This document shows, one piece after another, positions 37,764 to 46,943 of a DNA stretch of 64,000 nt. Position numbers and translations under genes: made by a program. Location of the stretch: the NCBI GenBank assembly GCA_035490315.1, contig DATHET010000178.1, positions 1 through 64,000 of the forward strand. The letters run 5' to 3'. Every line of letters begins with the position of its first letter. Position 1 is the first letter of the stretch. Under the pieces are notes generated by a model. It saw only the letters and a list, made by a program, of their open reading frames with translations. It was not told the origin of the DNA and made no database searches. Origin of the DNA: JADJQU01 sp035490315 (lineage in GTDB: Bacteria; Planctomycetota; UBA1135; GCA-002686595).

Positions 37764-38416
37764 AGCTCGCTGCAGAGGCTGACGAGGTCGGGGACCACGA
37801 AGGTCGGTTCGTCCTCGCGGGATAGGTCTTCCACTTCGCGGTTCACGAAGGCGGTGTTGAATCCCAGCGCCTGGGCGGGGCGCATGTCGTGGAACAGGCT
37901 GCAGCCGACGTGCAGCACGCGCGACTTGTCCAGCTTCAACTTTTCGAGAGCCGCCAGCCAGTGCGCATCGCGCGGTTTGTAGGAGCGCAGCATCTGCGCG
38001 GTGATCAGCGCTTCGAAAGGCGCGCCGAGCTGGGCCACGGAAGCTTCGAGGCTCGCGGTATCGACGTTGGAAAGGATCGCGAGTCGGAACTTCGACGCGA
38101 GGCGATGGAGCGCGCCATGGCTTTCGGCAAACGGCTGCCAGCTGCGGATGCTCGCCGCAAAAGCCTCGGCCTCGCCGTCCGTGATCGTGCGCGACTGCGC
38201 CCGCGCGGCTTTGCGCGCGGACTCCGCGAGGACTTCCGAATAGGGCCGATAGGCTCCGGCGATCAATTCGCGATCCGCCGCGTCGCGGTCGCGCACGAAT
38301 TGCTCGACATCGACTCCAGCCAGGCCGCGCGTATCGCGGACTGCGGCGCGCACACCGCCGAACCAGTCGATCAACGTGCCGTAGCAGTCGAACGTCAGCA
38401 CTTCGAAGGAAGTCAC
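37754..38416 (-). CDS. HAD-superfamily hydrolase (2-haloacid dehalogenase-like)
   Basis: A 220-residue hydrolase. Motif I is LTFDCYGTLIDW (nucleophile Asp), motif II is AILSNVDTAS, the Lys is in RSYKPRDAHW, and motif IV is the HVGCSLFHDMRPAQALG region. The helical cap after residue 20 places it with haloacid-dehalogenase-like or phosphatase members. The substrate is unknown. Start GTG at 38416 overlaps the SGNH gene stop by four bases (GTGA), so they are coupled. Confidence 0.87.
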   Translation of the reverse strand: MTSFEVLTFDCYGTLIDWFGGVRAAVRDTRGLAGVDVEQFVRDRDAADRELIAGAYRPYSEVLAESARKAARAQSRTITDGEAEAFAASIRSWQPFAESHGALHRLASKFRLAILSNVDTASLEASVAQLGAPFEALITAQMLRSYKPRDAHWLAALEKLKLDKSRVLHVGCSLFHDMRPAQALGFNTAFVNREVEDLSREDEPTFVVPDLVSLCSELGV

Positions 38417-39468
38417 TGCGCCTTGGGGAGCCAGCCGAGGCCGCGCACGGTCTCGAGCACCTTCGCGGCGACCAGTCCGTAGCCCTCGGGGTTGGGGTGG
38501 TAGCGATCGCCGCGGATGAACAGCTGCTTGGGCGGCGTCGCGGTCCGCGCGCGCACGCGGAATTCGTCGATCAAGCTGATGAAGGGAATCTTGCGCTCGT
38601 CGCACAGACCCTCGAGCCAGTCGACGGCGGAGGTGTCGTACTCCTCGAGGTAGACCTGGCTCTCGTAAGGAAACAGGAACACGCAAAGCTCCGCGTTCAT
38701 CTCGCGCGCGGCGCTGGCCATGCCTTCCAGGTGCGCGATCTCGCGCGCGACGCGGTCGGGATTGCGCTTGCCTTGATTCTTGACCGCGTTCGCCATCGAC
38801 TCGGCGGCGGCGAAATCGCGCTTGCGGTTCATCACATAGTAGGTAGCGCGCATCCAACGGAAGGCCGCGAAGCGTCCCAGGAAGTTGCGCAGGTCGTAAG
38901 GGATCGCCGCGCGCAGGTTGCCCTTGCCCTGGTGGATGTTCTCGTCGAGCGCCTTGGTCTGGTTGGGGAAGTCGTTCAGGCTGTACCCGACGACGATCAG
39001 ATTCGGCTTCAGCTGCGCGCCGCGCTCGCGGACCACCTCGAAGTATTGTTTCGCGGAGTAGCCGTTGACCCCGCTATTGGCGACCAGCGCCCGCGTGCCC
39101 GGAGGCAATGCGCCCGCGAGCAGTTGCTCGAACTGTCGCGGCCAGCAATCCGCCTCCACCACCCCCTTGCCGAAAGTGCAGGAGTCGCCGATCGCGAGCA
39201 CCCGGTACTCCTGCGGCCCGAAGCTCGGATTCAATTCGCTCCCGCGCAGCCCGAGCGAATCCGTCGCGTACCACGTGCCGTCCCAACGCCCGGCGAAGTT
39301 GGGCTTGTGGACGTGGTCCATGACCGGAACCTTCTCGTAAGGCTCGCTGTCGAGGAACGAGAAGGGTCCAGGCTCGGCGATCCGCGCGATCACCTCGGCC
39401 GCGAAGCCCACGAGCACCAGGGAGGCCAGGGACAGCGCGATCTTCTTGAGCAGCGATCGGAGGATCAT
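38413..39468 (-). CDS. Membrane-anchored SGNH/GDSL hydrolase
   Basis: A 351-residue protein with one N-terminal membrane helix (IALSLASLVLVGFAAEVIA), so the enzyme faces the periplasm. SGNH blocks are present: VLAIGDSCTFGKG with the nucleophile Ser, GVNGYSAKQY, VVGYSLNDFP with the Asn, and DRYHPNPEGY with the catalytic Asp/His pair. It probably removes acyl groups from polysaccharide or lipid; the target is unknown. It is translationally coupled to the HAD gene downstream. Confidence 0.85.
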   Translation of the reverse strand: MILRSLLKKIALSLASLVLVGFAAEVIARIAEPGPFSFLDSEPYEKVPVMDHVHKPNFAGRWDGTWYATDSLGLRGSELNPSFGPQEYRVLAIGDSCTFGKGVVEADCWPRQFEQLLAGALPPGTRALVANSGVNGYSAKQYFEVVRERGAQLKPNLIVVGYSLNDFPNQTKALDENIHQGKGNLRAAIPYDLRNFLGRFAAFRWMRATYYVMNRKRDFAAAESMANAVKNQGKRNPDRVAREIAHLEGMASAAREMNAELCVFLFPYESQVYLEEYDTSAVDWLEGLCDERKIPFISLIDEFRVRARTATPPKQLFIRGDRYHPNPEGYGLVAAKVLETVRGLGWLPKAQ

Positions 39469-39511
39469 TCGCGGCGCATCCCACCAGGCAGACGAAGGCT
39501 GATCAAGGGCA

Positions 39512-40393
39512 TCACGAGAACAGCTCCGCCTGCCCTTCGGATTTCGTCATCGCCTGGAGCTGCGGATAGCGCAGGGCGAGACTGCGCGGAGCGGGCACGC
39601 GCGCACCGGTCAAGCTGGCCAGGAGCTCGAGGGCGTTGGCCACGGCCTTGCCCTCGAAGTGATTGTTGGTGACGACGAAAGTCTCGTCGTGCCCTCCAGC
39701 GAGACGCCTGGCGCGCTCCGCGAGGGTCGCGATCTCGGCCGTCGTGTACAGGTAGTCGTATTTCTCGTCGCGCCCAGAATCGCGCGCGAACCAGGCGGCC
39801 GCATTGCGCCCGTGGAGCCGCAGATATCCGATCGGGCCCGGTGTCGGGTGATCCGCGGGCGGATGGTTCGCTGCCTTGGGCAGGTCGATGGCCGCGAGCG
39901 AGCAGCCGAGCTCTTCGATCAGGCCCATGCCGGGCGGCTCGAACCAGGACGCGTGGCGCAGCTCGACGACCAGCGGCACGCGCGCGAACACGGAGCACAG
40001 CTCGCTCAACCGCGTCGCGGCGCCAGGCTCGAAACGGAATCCCAGCGGAAACTGCGCGAGCAGGGCGGACAGCCGACCCGCCTGGATCAGCGGCTCGAAA
40101 CCGAAGTGGAACTCCCCGACTTCGCGCGCGAGCTCCGCAAGCGGCCGGGTGGAGTGCGTGAAATCCTGGTGCAGCTTGGCGATGAAGCGGAATTTGGGCA
40201 GGTGCGCGATCAGCTCGGCCCAGTGCACGGAGTTTTCGCGCTTGGGCAGTCCGTAGAAACTCGAGTTGATCTCGATCGTGTTCACGAAGCGCGACAGGAA
40301 GGCGAGCGGATGGAACCCGCGCGGCTTGGGCCGCGGGTACACAGGTCCATCCCAGTCGGGGTAGGACCAGCCTGCGGGACCGACGCGGATCAC
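39512..40393 (-). CDS. DUF72 family protein
   Basis: A 293-residue cytoplasmic protein of the DUF72 (YecE) TIM-barrel family, function unproven. Recognisable are RVGPAGWSYPDWDGPVYP at the start, NTIEINSSFYGLPK, FRFIAKLHQDFTH, VVELRHASWF, and GPIGYLRLHGRN followed by YLYTTAEIATLAERAR. The GTG start at 40393 overlaps the acyltransferase stop by four bases. It has no signal or membrane segment. Confidence 0.88.
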   Translation of the reverse strand: MIRVGPAGWSYPDWDGPVYPRPKPRGFHPLAFLSRFVNTIEINSSFYGLPKRENSVHWAELIAHLPKFRFIAKLHQDFTHSTRPLAELAREVGEFHFGFEPLIQAGRLSALLAQFPLGFRFEPGAATRLSELCSVFARVPLVVELRHASWFEPPGMGLIEELGCSLAAIDLPKAANHPPADHPTPGPIGYLRLHGRNAAAWFARDSGRDEKYDYLYTTAEIATLAERARRLAGGHDETFVVTNNHFEGKAVANALELLASLTGARVPAPRSLALRYPQLQAMTKSEGQAELFS

Positions 40394-41118
40394 AAGTCCT
40401 CGCTTGCACCGAGGTGCTGGAGGCCGCGGCGCTCGCATTCGAAGAGTCGCGCGCGGATCAGCTCGGTTGCGGCTTCGAGCTCGCTCTCGCTGGCTTCGCG
40501 CGCGACGTGCACGGGCTCGCCATAGACGAGGGCCACGCGCGCGAAGGGCTTGGGGATCGTGAAGGCATCCCAGCTCGACAAATGCCAGGCGCGATTCGCC
40601 ACCAAACCGAAAGGCACGATCGGAAAACCGGTCGCGCGTGCCATCCAGGCCAGGCCTGGATTCATCGAGTGTCGCGGCCCGCGCGGGCCGTCGGGCGTCA
40701 ACACCACCACGTTGCCCCCGCGCAACAGCGTCAACATCTCGCGCAGCGCGCGCGCGCCTCCGCGGCTCGAGGATCCGCGCACGACGTGGTAGCCGAAGGC
40801 GCGCAGCATGCGCTCGGATATCTCGCCGTCAGCGCTGGGCGAAACCAGGATCGACCATTTGCTCTTCCGCCCGTACTCGACGCCCACCAGCATGCGACCG
40901 TGCCAGAGGGCGATCATGCAGCCCGGCTTGGAGCTGTCCTTCGAATTCGGATCGGCTCGCTCGGCCACGCCGAGCAGCTCCAGACCGAAGACTTCGGTCC
41001 TCCAGGTCCGAGACAGGGCGCGCACGAAACCCGGGCCGAAGGCGCGCATCAGCGCTCCGCCGACACCGCGGCGCAGGAAGCGCTTCTGCTTGCGAGAGAT
41101 CAGCGAGTTCGAGGTCAC
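40390..41118 (-). CDS. Lysophospholipid acyltransferase-like protein (DUF374)
   Basis: A 242-residue member of the acyltransferase superfamily. Evidence includes MIALWHGRMLVGVEYGRKSK (the HxxxxD-like region), ILVSPSADGEISERMLRAFG, RGSSSRGGARALREM and VVLTPDGPRGPRHSMNPGLA, the pattern of DUF374 proteins related to LpxL. It likely acylates a glycolipid or phospholipid at the inner membrane. The start is assigned to the GTG at 41118; the open frame reaches 41235 but lacks family sequence. Confidence 0.83.
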   Translation of the reverse strand: MTSNSLISRKQKRFLRRGVGGALMRAFGPGFVRALSRTWRTEVFGLELLGVAERADPNSKDSSKPGCMIALWHGRMLVGVEYGRKSKWSILVSPSADGEISERMLRAFGYHVVRGSSSRGGARALREMLTLLRGGNVVVLTPDGPRGPRHSMNPGLAWMARATGFPIVPFGLVANRAWHLSSWDAFTIPKPFARVALVYGEPVHVAREASESELEAATELIRARLFECERRGLQHLGASEDL

Positions 41119-41163
41119 GCGCGGCGATCGTACCGGCCGAGCGTGTCGAACTCGCCGACCTTT

Positions 41164-41197
41164 GCGGACTCCCGCGCAAGTCGGCGCGAGAGTCCGC
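41164..41197 (-). terminator. Terminator between the 41.3 kb gene and the acyltransferase
   Basis: Fourteen-base arms (GCGGACTCCCGCGC and GCGCGAGAGTCCGC, one mismatch) enclose a six-base loop about 100 bases downstream of the stop at 41299. Confidence 0.6.
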
Positions 41198-41298
41198 CAG
41201 CAGTCCGTTGCGACAGTCCCGTCGCGAGGCGCCACGCGCTGCGCCGCAGTAGGGACTCTTCCAACGGCTGTCAGGGCCAGCGCAGAAGCCCTGGATGC

Positions 41299-43755
41299 TT
41301 ACGGGCTGACGATGTCGTCTCCGCTTCCGCTCTGGTCGACGCCGTCGGGGCCCATCGACCACAGGCGATAGCGCTTGCCGCCGTCGAGCAGCGAGTATTG
41401 GAAGCCATGTCCCCAACCGTCGTTCGGGAGGGTCTTCTGTCCGACGAAGCCTTCGGGATAGTTCTTGGTGGGCAAGAGCAAGGCGTCGAGCTTCGCGGGC
41501 AGCTTGCCGCTCTCCATCTGGTAGACGGCGATCGAAGTGGCGAGGTGGCGCATGTCGCCGGAGGTCTGCAGGCGCTGCGTGTCGACCGCAGGCGGTTCCG
41601 GAGGCTCGGGCGCATCCTCCGGCTCGGACATCTCGTCTTCCTCGCCCATCGATTCGTCGTGCATCTCAGACCGACTCGCGAAGCCGGCAACCAGACCGAT
41701 CCCGATCAGCCCGCTCCAGACTTCAGGCCCGAACGAGGATTCGTTGCGGTAGTAGACCCCGTCCGGAATGCTGCGCGAGTAGAAGACGGTCGGTTTGAAG
41801 AAGTGCGTGAACACTCCCGGTTGCGGCAGTTTCGCCAGATCGACCGGGATCATGGATCCCATCAACCCGCCGAGCGCGCGTCCGCCTTCGTAGACCCCAT
41901 TGATCAGCGCCGCCCAGTCCATGTAGGCGAAGCTCGTCGCGTCCGCCGGAGGACCGTGGCCTTCCGTCGCGACCAGGTGCGCGGAGCCTTCCTCACCGAA
42001 GGCGCGCTTGATCTCTTTCTTGATGTGCGTGGAATTGAGCGTGACGATCAGTCGGCTCTTCACGATCGCGATCGAAGGCGAGAAGGCGTTCATCAAGGGG
42101 TTGCTCGGGCCATCCTCCTTGCCGAACGTGAATGTCCAGACCGGCGCGTCGTGGTAGGGCTTGGAGCGCACCTTGAAGTCCTCGCCTACCTTGTCGCCCA
42201 ACATGGCCATCAAGCCTTCGAGGCCGCGTTGCATCGCCGCCGGATCCTTCAAGTCGACGACCAGCGCCATTCCCGGGATGCTCGTGACTCCCTTCAAGGG
42301 CAGGAGGTACATCAACATGCCCTTGCCGACGCTGCCGAAGATGTCCTTCTCCACGCTGAAGCCGTAGGTCTTCTCGATCTCCGTCAGTTGCTCGTGCGCC
42401 AGCTGAGCACTTTCCTCGTCCTTCTCGAACTCGGATTTGAACGCCTCCCAGAACAGAGGGCCGTCCATGCTGGTCGCGTAGACGCCGATGGCGTCCTCGG
42501 GCACGGAGGTCAGAAGCTCCTTGGGCAAGGGAGCGAGCCCCAGACCCTTCGCCACCAGACCCTTGGGCTTGATGTACTTCGCCGCGGCCTCGGTGACGAA
42601 ACGATCGCCGATCAGCTGCATGCGGATCGAGGCGTTGGGCATCGCCGACTCCAGGAACTCGAGGCCCCCGCTGTCGCCGCCTGTTGCTTCCCCGAACGAA
42701 CGGAAAGCCGAGGCGTAGTCAGCGAGGTGCAGCGAGCCTTGAACGATGGTCGCACCGGACGGCGCTCCGAATTCCTTGAGCAGCCCGGCATAGAACTGAT
42801 CGGCGGCCGTCTGCATGCGCGAGTCCGCGAGGCGCGCGGCGAATGCTTCGGGAGTCGAGCGCCCTGCACCGAGCACCAACATGTTCTGCGCGCGCATCAG
42901 CCACAATTCGGCGCCCGCGAATTCGCCTTCCGGCCCGGTCCACGATTGCAGTTCCGCTTGCATGCCGGACATCTGGAAGGGACCGGTGCGCGCGGCCTTC
43001 AGCCCGCTCTTCGCGATCATTCCAGAAATGATCGTGCGCAGTTCCTCGAGCGCGACCTGATTCTTGAACTCGATCACCGTCTGGAAGCCGAGCAGGGTTA
43101 CGAACTCCGCCTCCGTCTCGCCGGCCTGGGCTGCGGTGACGTCCGCATTCTCGCCGGTGCCGCCAGGTTTTCCGTCGGCGCCCAAGGAGCGCAGGACGAA
43201 TGTTCCGTCCGCTGCGGGGCGGTAGTCATAAGGATGCTGCCAAGGATCGATGCTCGCGGGGGCATCGAGTCCCAGCGCGGGAAGATCCTTGGGCAGGGTC
43301 GAGCCCACTGCCTTCGCTTCGCCTTGATAGCCTTCGATTGCCGACTGCAGGACGCCGAGATCCTTTGCGATGCGCTCCATGCGCTCGACGTGCGGCCCGA
43401 ATTTTTCCAGGCCGTCGCGATCGAGACTCACCGAGAAAGACGCGGCGCCGATCCCGTCGAGATAGTGGCGGATGCCTGCCAAGGGACTTTCCGCGAAGCT
43501 GTCGGGCATCCCCAGCTCGCGCAGCGCATCGCTCACCTTCTGATCGAAATCGATATCGGTGCCCTCGAACGCGCCGTAGAAACTCTTGCGCACCTCGGCG
43601 TCGTGGAGCATCGCGACCATCGGCGCTTTCTGATAAGCGGCGACCATCTTGGTGACGTCGGGGATCTCGACCATCACGAGCGTGTCCGCGGGATGCAGAC
43701 GAGCCTGTTGTTGGCCTTGAGGAAGTGCGGCGAGAGTCAGTAACAGTGCGAGCAT
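41299..43755 (-). CDS. Large secreted protein with two GspG-like modules
   Basis: An 818-residue exported protein with a short signal peptide (MLALLLTLAALPQGQ). It contains two stretches like the C-terminal domain of the major pseudopilin GspG. The first, near residues 170-205, reads DPWQHPYDYRPAADGTF and LRSLGADGKPGGTGENADV. The second, near 775-815, reads NDGWGHGFQYSLLDGG and LWSMGPDGVDQSGSGDDI. In GspG such loops bind calcium. No pseudopilin N-terminal helix is present. The long middle (about 550 residues) is alpha/beta and hydrophobic in places and of unknown family. Function unknown. It is followed by a terminator and lies downstream of another secreted gene. Confidence 0.8.
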   Translation of the reverse strand: MLALLLTLAALPQGQQQARLHPADTLVMVEIPDVTKMVAAYQKAPMVAMLHDAEVRKSFYGAFEGTDIDFDQKVSDALRELGMPDSFAESPLAGIRHYLDGIGAASFSVSLDRDGLEKFGPHVERMERIAKDLGVLQSAIEGYQGEAKAVGSTLPKDLPALGLDAPASIDPWQHPYDYRPAADGTFVLRSLGADGKPGGTGENADVTAAQAGETEAEFVTLLGFQTVIEFKNQVALEELRTIISGMIAKSGLKAARTGPFQMSGMQAELQSWTGPEGEFAGAELWLMRAQNMLVLGAGRSTPEAFAARLADSRMQTAADQFYAGLLKEFGAPSGATIVQGSLHLADYASAFRSFGEATGGDSGGLEFLESAMPNASIRMQLIGDRFVTEAAAKYIKPKGLVAKGLGLAPLPKELLTSVPEDAIGVYATSMDGPLFWEAFKSEFEKDEESAQLAHEQLTEIEKTYGFSVEKDIFGSVGKGMLMYLLPLKGVTSIPGMALVVDLKDPAAMQRGLEGLMAMLGDKVGEDFKVRSKPYHDAPVWTFTFGKEDGPSNPLMNAFSPSIAIVKSRLIVTLNSTHIKKEIKRAFGEEGSAHLVATEGHGPPADATSFAYMDWAALINGVYEGGRALGGLMGSMIPVDLAKLPQPGVFTHFFKPTVFYSRSIPDGVYYRNESSFGPEVWSGLIGIGLVAGFASRSEMHDESMGEEDEMSEPEDAPEPPEPPAVDTQRLQTSGDMRHLATSIAVYQMESGKLPAKLDALLLPTKNYPEGFVGQKTLPNDGWGHGFQYSLLDGGKRYRLWSMGPDGVDQSGSGDDIVSP

Positions 43756-43788
43756 GTTGGAAATCCGTTCTTGGTGAGTGCGCTCCGC

Positions 43789-45273
43789 CTAGAGGTTGGC
43801 CCAGATGCGCAGCTTCGCTTCGTTTTTCTTGATCTCGTCGGCGAGCGCCTGGGCTGCCTTCGGGATGTCCTTGTTGTTCTTGATCGCGTCCTTGAGAGCG
43901 CCGAGCTTCGTCTGCACGTCGACACACTTGCCGTCGAGCGCGAACGCGACGAGCAGACCCGATTCATTGATCAGCTTGCCGGAGTTGTCGTTCCCGACGC
44001 CGATCTCGAAGGCGAGGATGCGGTCGATCGGGTCCAGCCCGCCCTTGTTCGTGATGTTGGTCACCGACCACTCGCGCAACTCGTTGGGATTGCCCTTCGC
44101 GGCGACAGTGGTGTTGACGACATAGCGCTCGGCGTAGGCAGCCGCGCCGAATCGGAACCACATCGGGATCTGCTTCTCTTTCCAGAAGCCGTCGGCGTAG
44201 CCTGCGGTGTCGCCCTTCGCCAACTTCACAAGGGACTTCGGACTCTGATCGATCGCTTCGCCGAACGATTGCCCCGCCGCGTGGCGCAGGTACATCGGCC
44301 CGTAGCCGCCTTCCTTGTCGTTGCTTGCGTCCCAGTACGCGACTCCCGGCAAGGTCTGTCCGGTCGAGAGGAACTGCACCAGCGCATCGGCCATGAAGGC
44401 GCCGTGGACCGAAGAAAGTCCGCTGGCTTCGACGGCGTCGTAACCCGCTTCGCCTCTCGCGAAGGAAGAATACTGTTCCCTGGACTTCAGCAGGACCACG
44501 GGAACCGCGACGGTGGGAGTCTTGCCGTAGGTGCGCATCAGGTCGCGGTAGGCGTGTTCACACTGCTCCATCGCCGCTTCCGTGGTCTTGCGCGGGCAGG
44601 TGGAGTAGAGGATGAATCGCTCGTTGGCGAGGGTCCACCAGCGCGCGACTTCGGAGTGGTACTTGTCGGCCTCCTCCACGGAGAGCCACTTGTCGCCGCA
44701 CTTCCAAAGCCCCTTAGCGATGTTCTCGGCTTCCGCGGGCGGGATCCAATTCAGGTCCTGGCGCACCCAGCCTTCGGCGATCTTCTTCTGGGTCTCCGTG
44801 TCGACCCACTTGCCCGCGGCGTCCTTGGTCATTCCCTTCTCGAGGAAAGGGACGTCAGCGGGATCGACGATCGCTCCCTTGTAGACGACCTTGCCGCTGG
44901 CCTTGGCCTGTTCCTCGAGCTGCTTCTTCTTGAACTCGTCGAGCTTCTTCTGGTTGTCGTACCACTTCCCCTCGAAAGACACGTGGCCGAGCAGCTCGTG
45001 AGCCTTCTTGTCGTCGGTGTCGATCTTGAGGATCGCGCGCAGGGTGCTGCGCGATTCGGACTTGAGCCCCGAGACCTCGCACCAGTCGTAGAGCTTCCAG
45101 AGCTTCTCGACGCTGCCCTGAGCCTCCGCCTTGCGCTTCTCGTATTCAGCCTTCGGATCGCCAGCCGGATCCTGGATCGTCGCGGAGACTCTCTCGGCTG
45201 TGCGTGTCTCCCCCACGGCTTGCGAGAGGAGAAAAGGCGCTACCAATAAGAAGGAGAGGAGCTGTGCGTGCAT
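43789..45273 (-). CDS. Large secreted protein of unknown function
   Basis: A 494-residue exported protein with a signal peptide (LLSFLLVAPFLLSQAVG). The next 130 residues are Lys/Glu-rich and helical, with TPR-like spacing. The C-terminal half (from WWTLANERFILYSTC) resembles the secreted peptidase-MA/DUF1570-like region common in planctomycete genomes, but no HExxH zinc motif is visible, so it may be an inactive relative. It sits 33 bases upstream of the gene at 41299-43755 and is probably co-transcribed. Start at the ATG, where the signal begins; the longer open frame is not coding-like. Confidence 0.72.
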   Translation of the reverse strand: MHAQLLSFLLVAPFLLSQAVGETRTAERVSATIQDPAGDPKAEYEKRKAEAQGSVEKLWKLYDWCEVSGLKSESRSTLRAILKIDTDDKKAHELLGHVSFEGKWYDNQKKLDEFKKKQLEEQAKASGKVVYKGAIVDPADVPFLEKGMTKDAAGKWVDTETQKKIAEGWVRQDLNWIPPAEAENIAKGLWKCGDKWLSVEEADKYHSEVARWWTLANERFILYSTCPRKTTEAAMEQCEHAYRDLMRTYGKTPTVAVPVVLLKSREQYSSFARGEAGYDAVEASGLSSVHGAFMADALVQFLSTGQTLPGVAYWDASNDKEGGYGPMYLRHAAGQSFGEAIDQSPKSLVKLAKGDTAGYADGFWKEKQIPMWFRFGAAAYAERYVVNTTVAAKGNPNELREWSVTNITNKGGLDPIDRILAFEIGVGNDNSGKLINESGLLVAFALDGKCVDVQTKLGALKDAIKNNKDIPKAAQALADEIKKNEAKLRIWANL

Positions 45274-45895
45274 GGCGTGCTTCCTAGGAGGTCTGTGCAC
45301 AAAGCAAAACCCGGCGGGCCCGGATGGCGACTGCCCCCAGAACCGGCCCACGGGATCCCGCCCGGTGACGATCGCTTCGAAGCGAATCGCGCCGCTGGCG
45401 AGTTGCACAGAGCGTGGAGAGGCACAGCATAGCGATCGGGAGTCGGGTCCTCGGTAAGCAGTCCGTTGGCGATAGGGAGCGGATCACCCTGTCTGGTGCG
45501 AAGAGCGTGCCAGCAGTACGGTTAGCGATGGAGAGCGGGTAGGCTCAAATCCAGTTGATATCCAGATGCCACTGTTCTCACGTTACCTTGCTCTGCCGTT
45601 GACCTTCTCAACTGGTGGAAATGGGACCCGCGAGACTGCTGCGGTTGACACGGTGCCTGTGCCAACTTTGCCCAGCGGCGCCACGGACGCCGGTCCACTT
45701 CATGATCCGGATCGGCGGTTCGCGTCGTCGGCACTCGGAGCAAGACTGAGCGCCGCGCTTTGCGCAGGTCCCCCGCCATGGTTGCATCCAAGAGCCGCGT
45801 CCCTACAATGCCTCGTTCGCCCGGATCGAGCGTGAAAATGCGCTGATTCCGACCCGCCTCCCCCGCGCGGCACCTACGTCGCCCATCGGCCCAGT
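45274..45895. other. 622-base intergenic region
   Basis: No convincing gene. A 137-codon leftward frame at 45522-45935 has no recognisable motif and overlaps the start of the cyclophilin gene, so I left it out. Composition is less GC-rich around 45540-45620. It holds the promoters of the divergent secreted and cyclophilin genes and three imperfect repeats at 45431-45540. Confidence 0.6.
45431..45540. repeat. Three imperfect short repeats
   Basis: The motif AGCGATCGGGAGTCGGG and two variants (GGCGATAGGGAGCGG and AGCGATGGAGAGCGGG) occur about 40-55 bases apart. The last two extend to about 27 bases with a common GCAGT start. Function unknown. Confidence 0.5.
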
Positions 45896-46909
45896 ATGGC
45901 TCAGCACAAAGCTCCGACCGCCGTAACCGTCGCACCGCTGCAGGAAAGGTCCGGTTTCGGCCTGTGGATGTCGAAGCACTGGCTTCACGCTGCGATCGTC
46001 GTGCTGGCGATTGGTGCCTACCTGGTCGTGCGCTACCAGCGGGAACAGGGCCAGCACCATGCAGTCGACACGAGCTGGGAGAAGCTCGTCGGCCAGTTGG
46101 AGCGCGATCCGAAGACCGGCGATTTCAAGGGTGAGCCCACCGCGCTCGCAGCCCTGGCCACGGATTTGAAGGACACGGCTGCCGGTCCCTCGGCGCGTGT
46201 CGCGGAAGCCAAGGCTCGCCTCGACCGACGCGATTTCGACGGCGCCCAGGCCGCACTCGACGCCCTGGTGCGCGAGCATCCCGGCCATCCGTGGGTCGTC
46301 GCCAAATTCAAGGTCGGCGAGGCCTCGATGACCCTGGTCGAGAGCATCAGGGCTTCGATCGCGAACGCGAAGGCCTTCAATGAGACCTATCCCGGGATGC
46401 GAGAGAACCCTGCCCCGCCTGCGGATGCGCCGCGAGTCCGCCTGGTGACCGACCAAGGCGCGATCGTCGTCGCCCTGTACCCGGGCAAGGCCCCCAAGCA
46501 CTGCGAAAACTTCCTAAAGCTCTGCCGGGAAGGGTTTTACGCCGGAACAAAGCTCCACAAGGTCGTGCCCAAGTTCATCATCCAGGGCGGGGATCCGAAC
46601 TCCAAGGCCGGCGATCCGGCCAGCTGGGGTCAAGGAGGACCGGGATACAAGCTCGATCCGGAGCCGAACGATCTGTTCCATTTCGCCGGCAGTCTCGCAA
46701 TGGCCAAGGCTGGGGGCGATCCTCAGGAATTCGGCAGCCAGTTCTATATCACGACGGATCCGGCCCACGGCCAGGATGGGACCAACACCATTTTCGGCGT
46801 GGTTATCGAGGGAATGGACGTGGTGCAGAAAATCGCCGCCGCCCCGAACACTCCGAGCTCGGACCGCCCTGTGACGCCGGTCGTGCTGACGAGCACCGAA
46901 GTTCTCTAG
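45896..46909 (+). CDS. Membrane-anchored cyclophilin-type peptidyl-prolyl isomerase
   Basis: A 337-residue protein. A single helix near residues 30-48 (WLHAAIVVLAIGAYLVVRY) anchors it, a TPR-like spacer follows, and the C-terminal cyclophilin domain starts near residue 178. Domain signs are TDQGAIVVALYPGKAPKHCE (start), KFIIQGGDPNSKAGDPASWG (catalytic core), FAGSLAMAKAGGDPQEFGSQ and FGVVIEGMDVVQKI. It assists folding of exported proteins. It converges on parB with a compact terminator. Confidence 0.9.
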   Translation: MAQHKAPTAVTVAPLQERSGFGLWMSKHWLHAAIVVLAIGAYLVVRYQREQGQHHAVDTSWEKLVGQLERDPKTGDFKGEPTALAALATDLKDTAAGPSARVAEAKARLDRRDFDGAQAALDALVREHPGHPWVVAKFKVGEASMTLVESIRASIANAKAFNETYPGMRENPAPPADAPRVRLVTDQGAIVVALYPGKAPKHCENFLKLCREGFYAGTKLHKVVPKFIIQGGDPNSKAGDPASWGQGGPGYKLDPEPNDLFHFAGSLAMAKAGGDPQEFGSQFYITTDPAHGQDGTNTIFGVVIEGMDVVQKIAAAPNTPSSDRPVTPVVLTSTEVL

Positions 46910-46943
46910 CTGTCAGGCGCCTGGTCAGGGCGCTGCGCTAGAG
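46904..46943. terminator. Convergent terminator containing both stop codons
   Basis: CTCTAGC (with the cyclophilin TAG) and GCTAGAG (with the parB TAG) form the outer arms, and GCGCC/GGCGC an inner stem. Both stop codons lie in the paired arms, as in the larger palindromes elsewhere in the window. Confidence 0.6.

Noticed and set aside
45505..45560. A tRNA-like T-arm (GGCTCAAATCC)
   Set aside because: The flanking bases do not pair as a T-stem and no anticodon or acceptor arm can be built.
45522..45935. A 137-codon leftward frame in the 45.3-45.9 kb gap
   Set aside because: No motif, extends over the cyclophilin start, codon use unlike neighbours. It may be a decayed gene, but there is no positive evidence.
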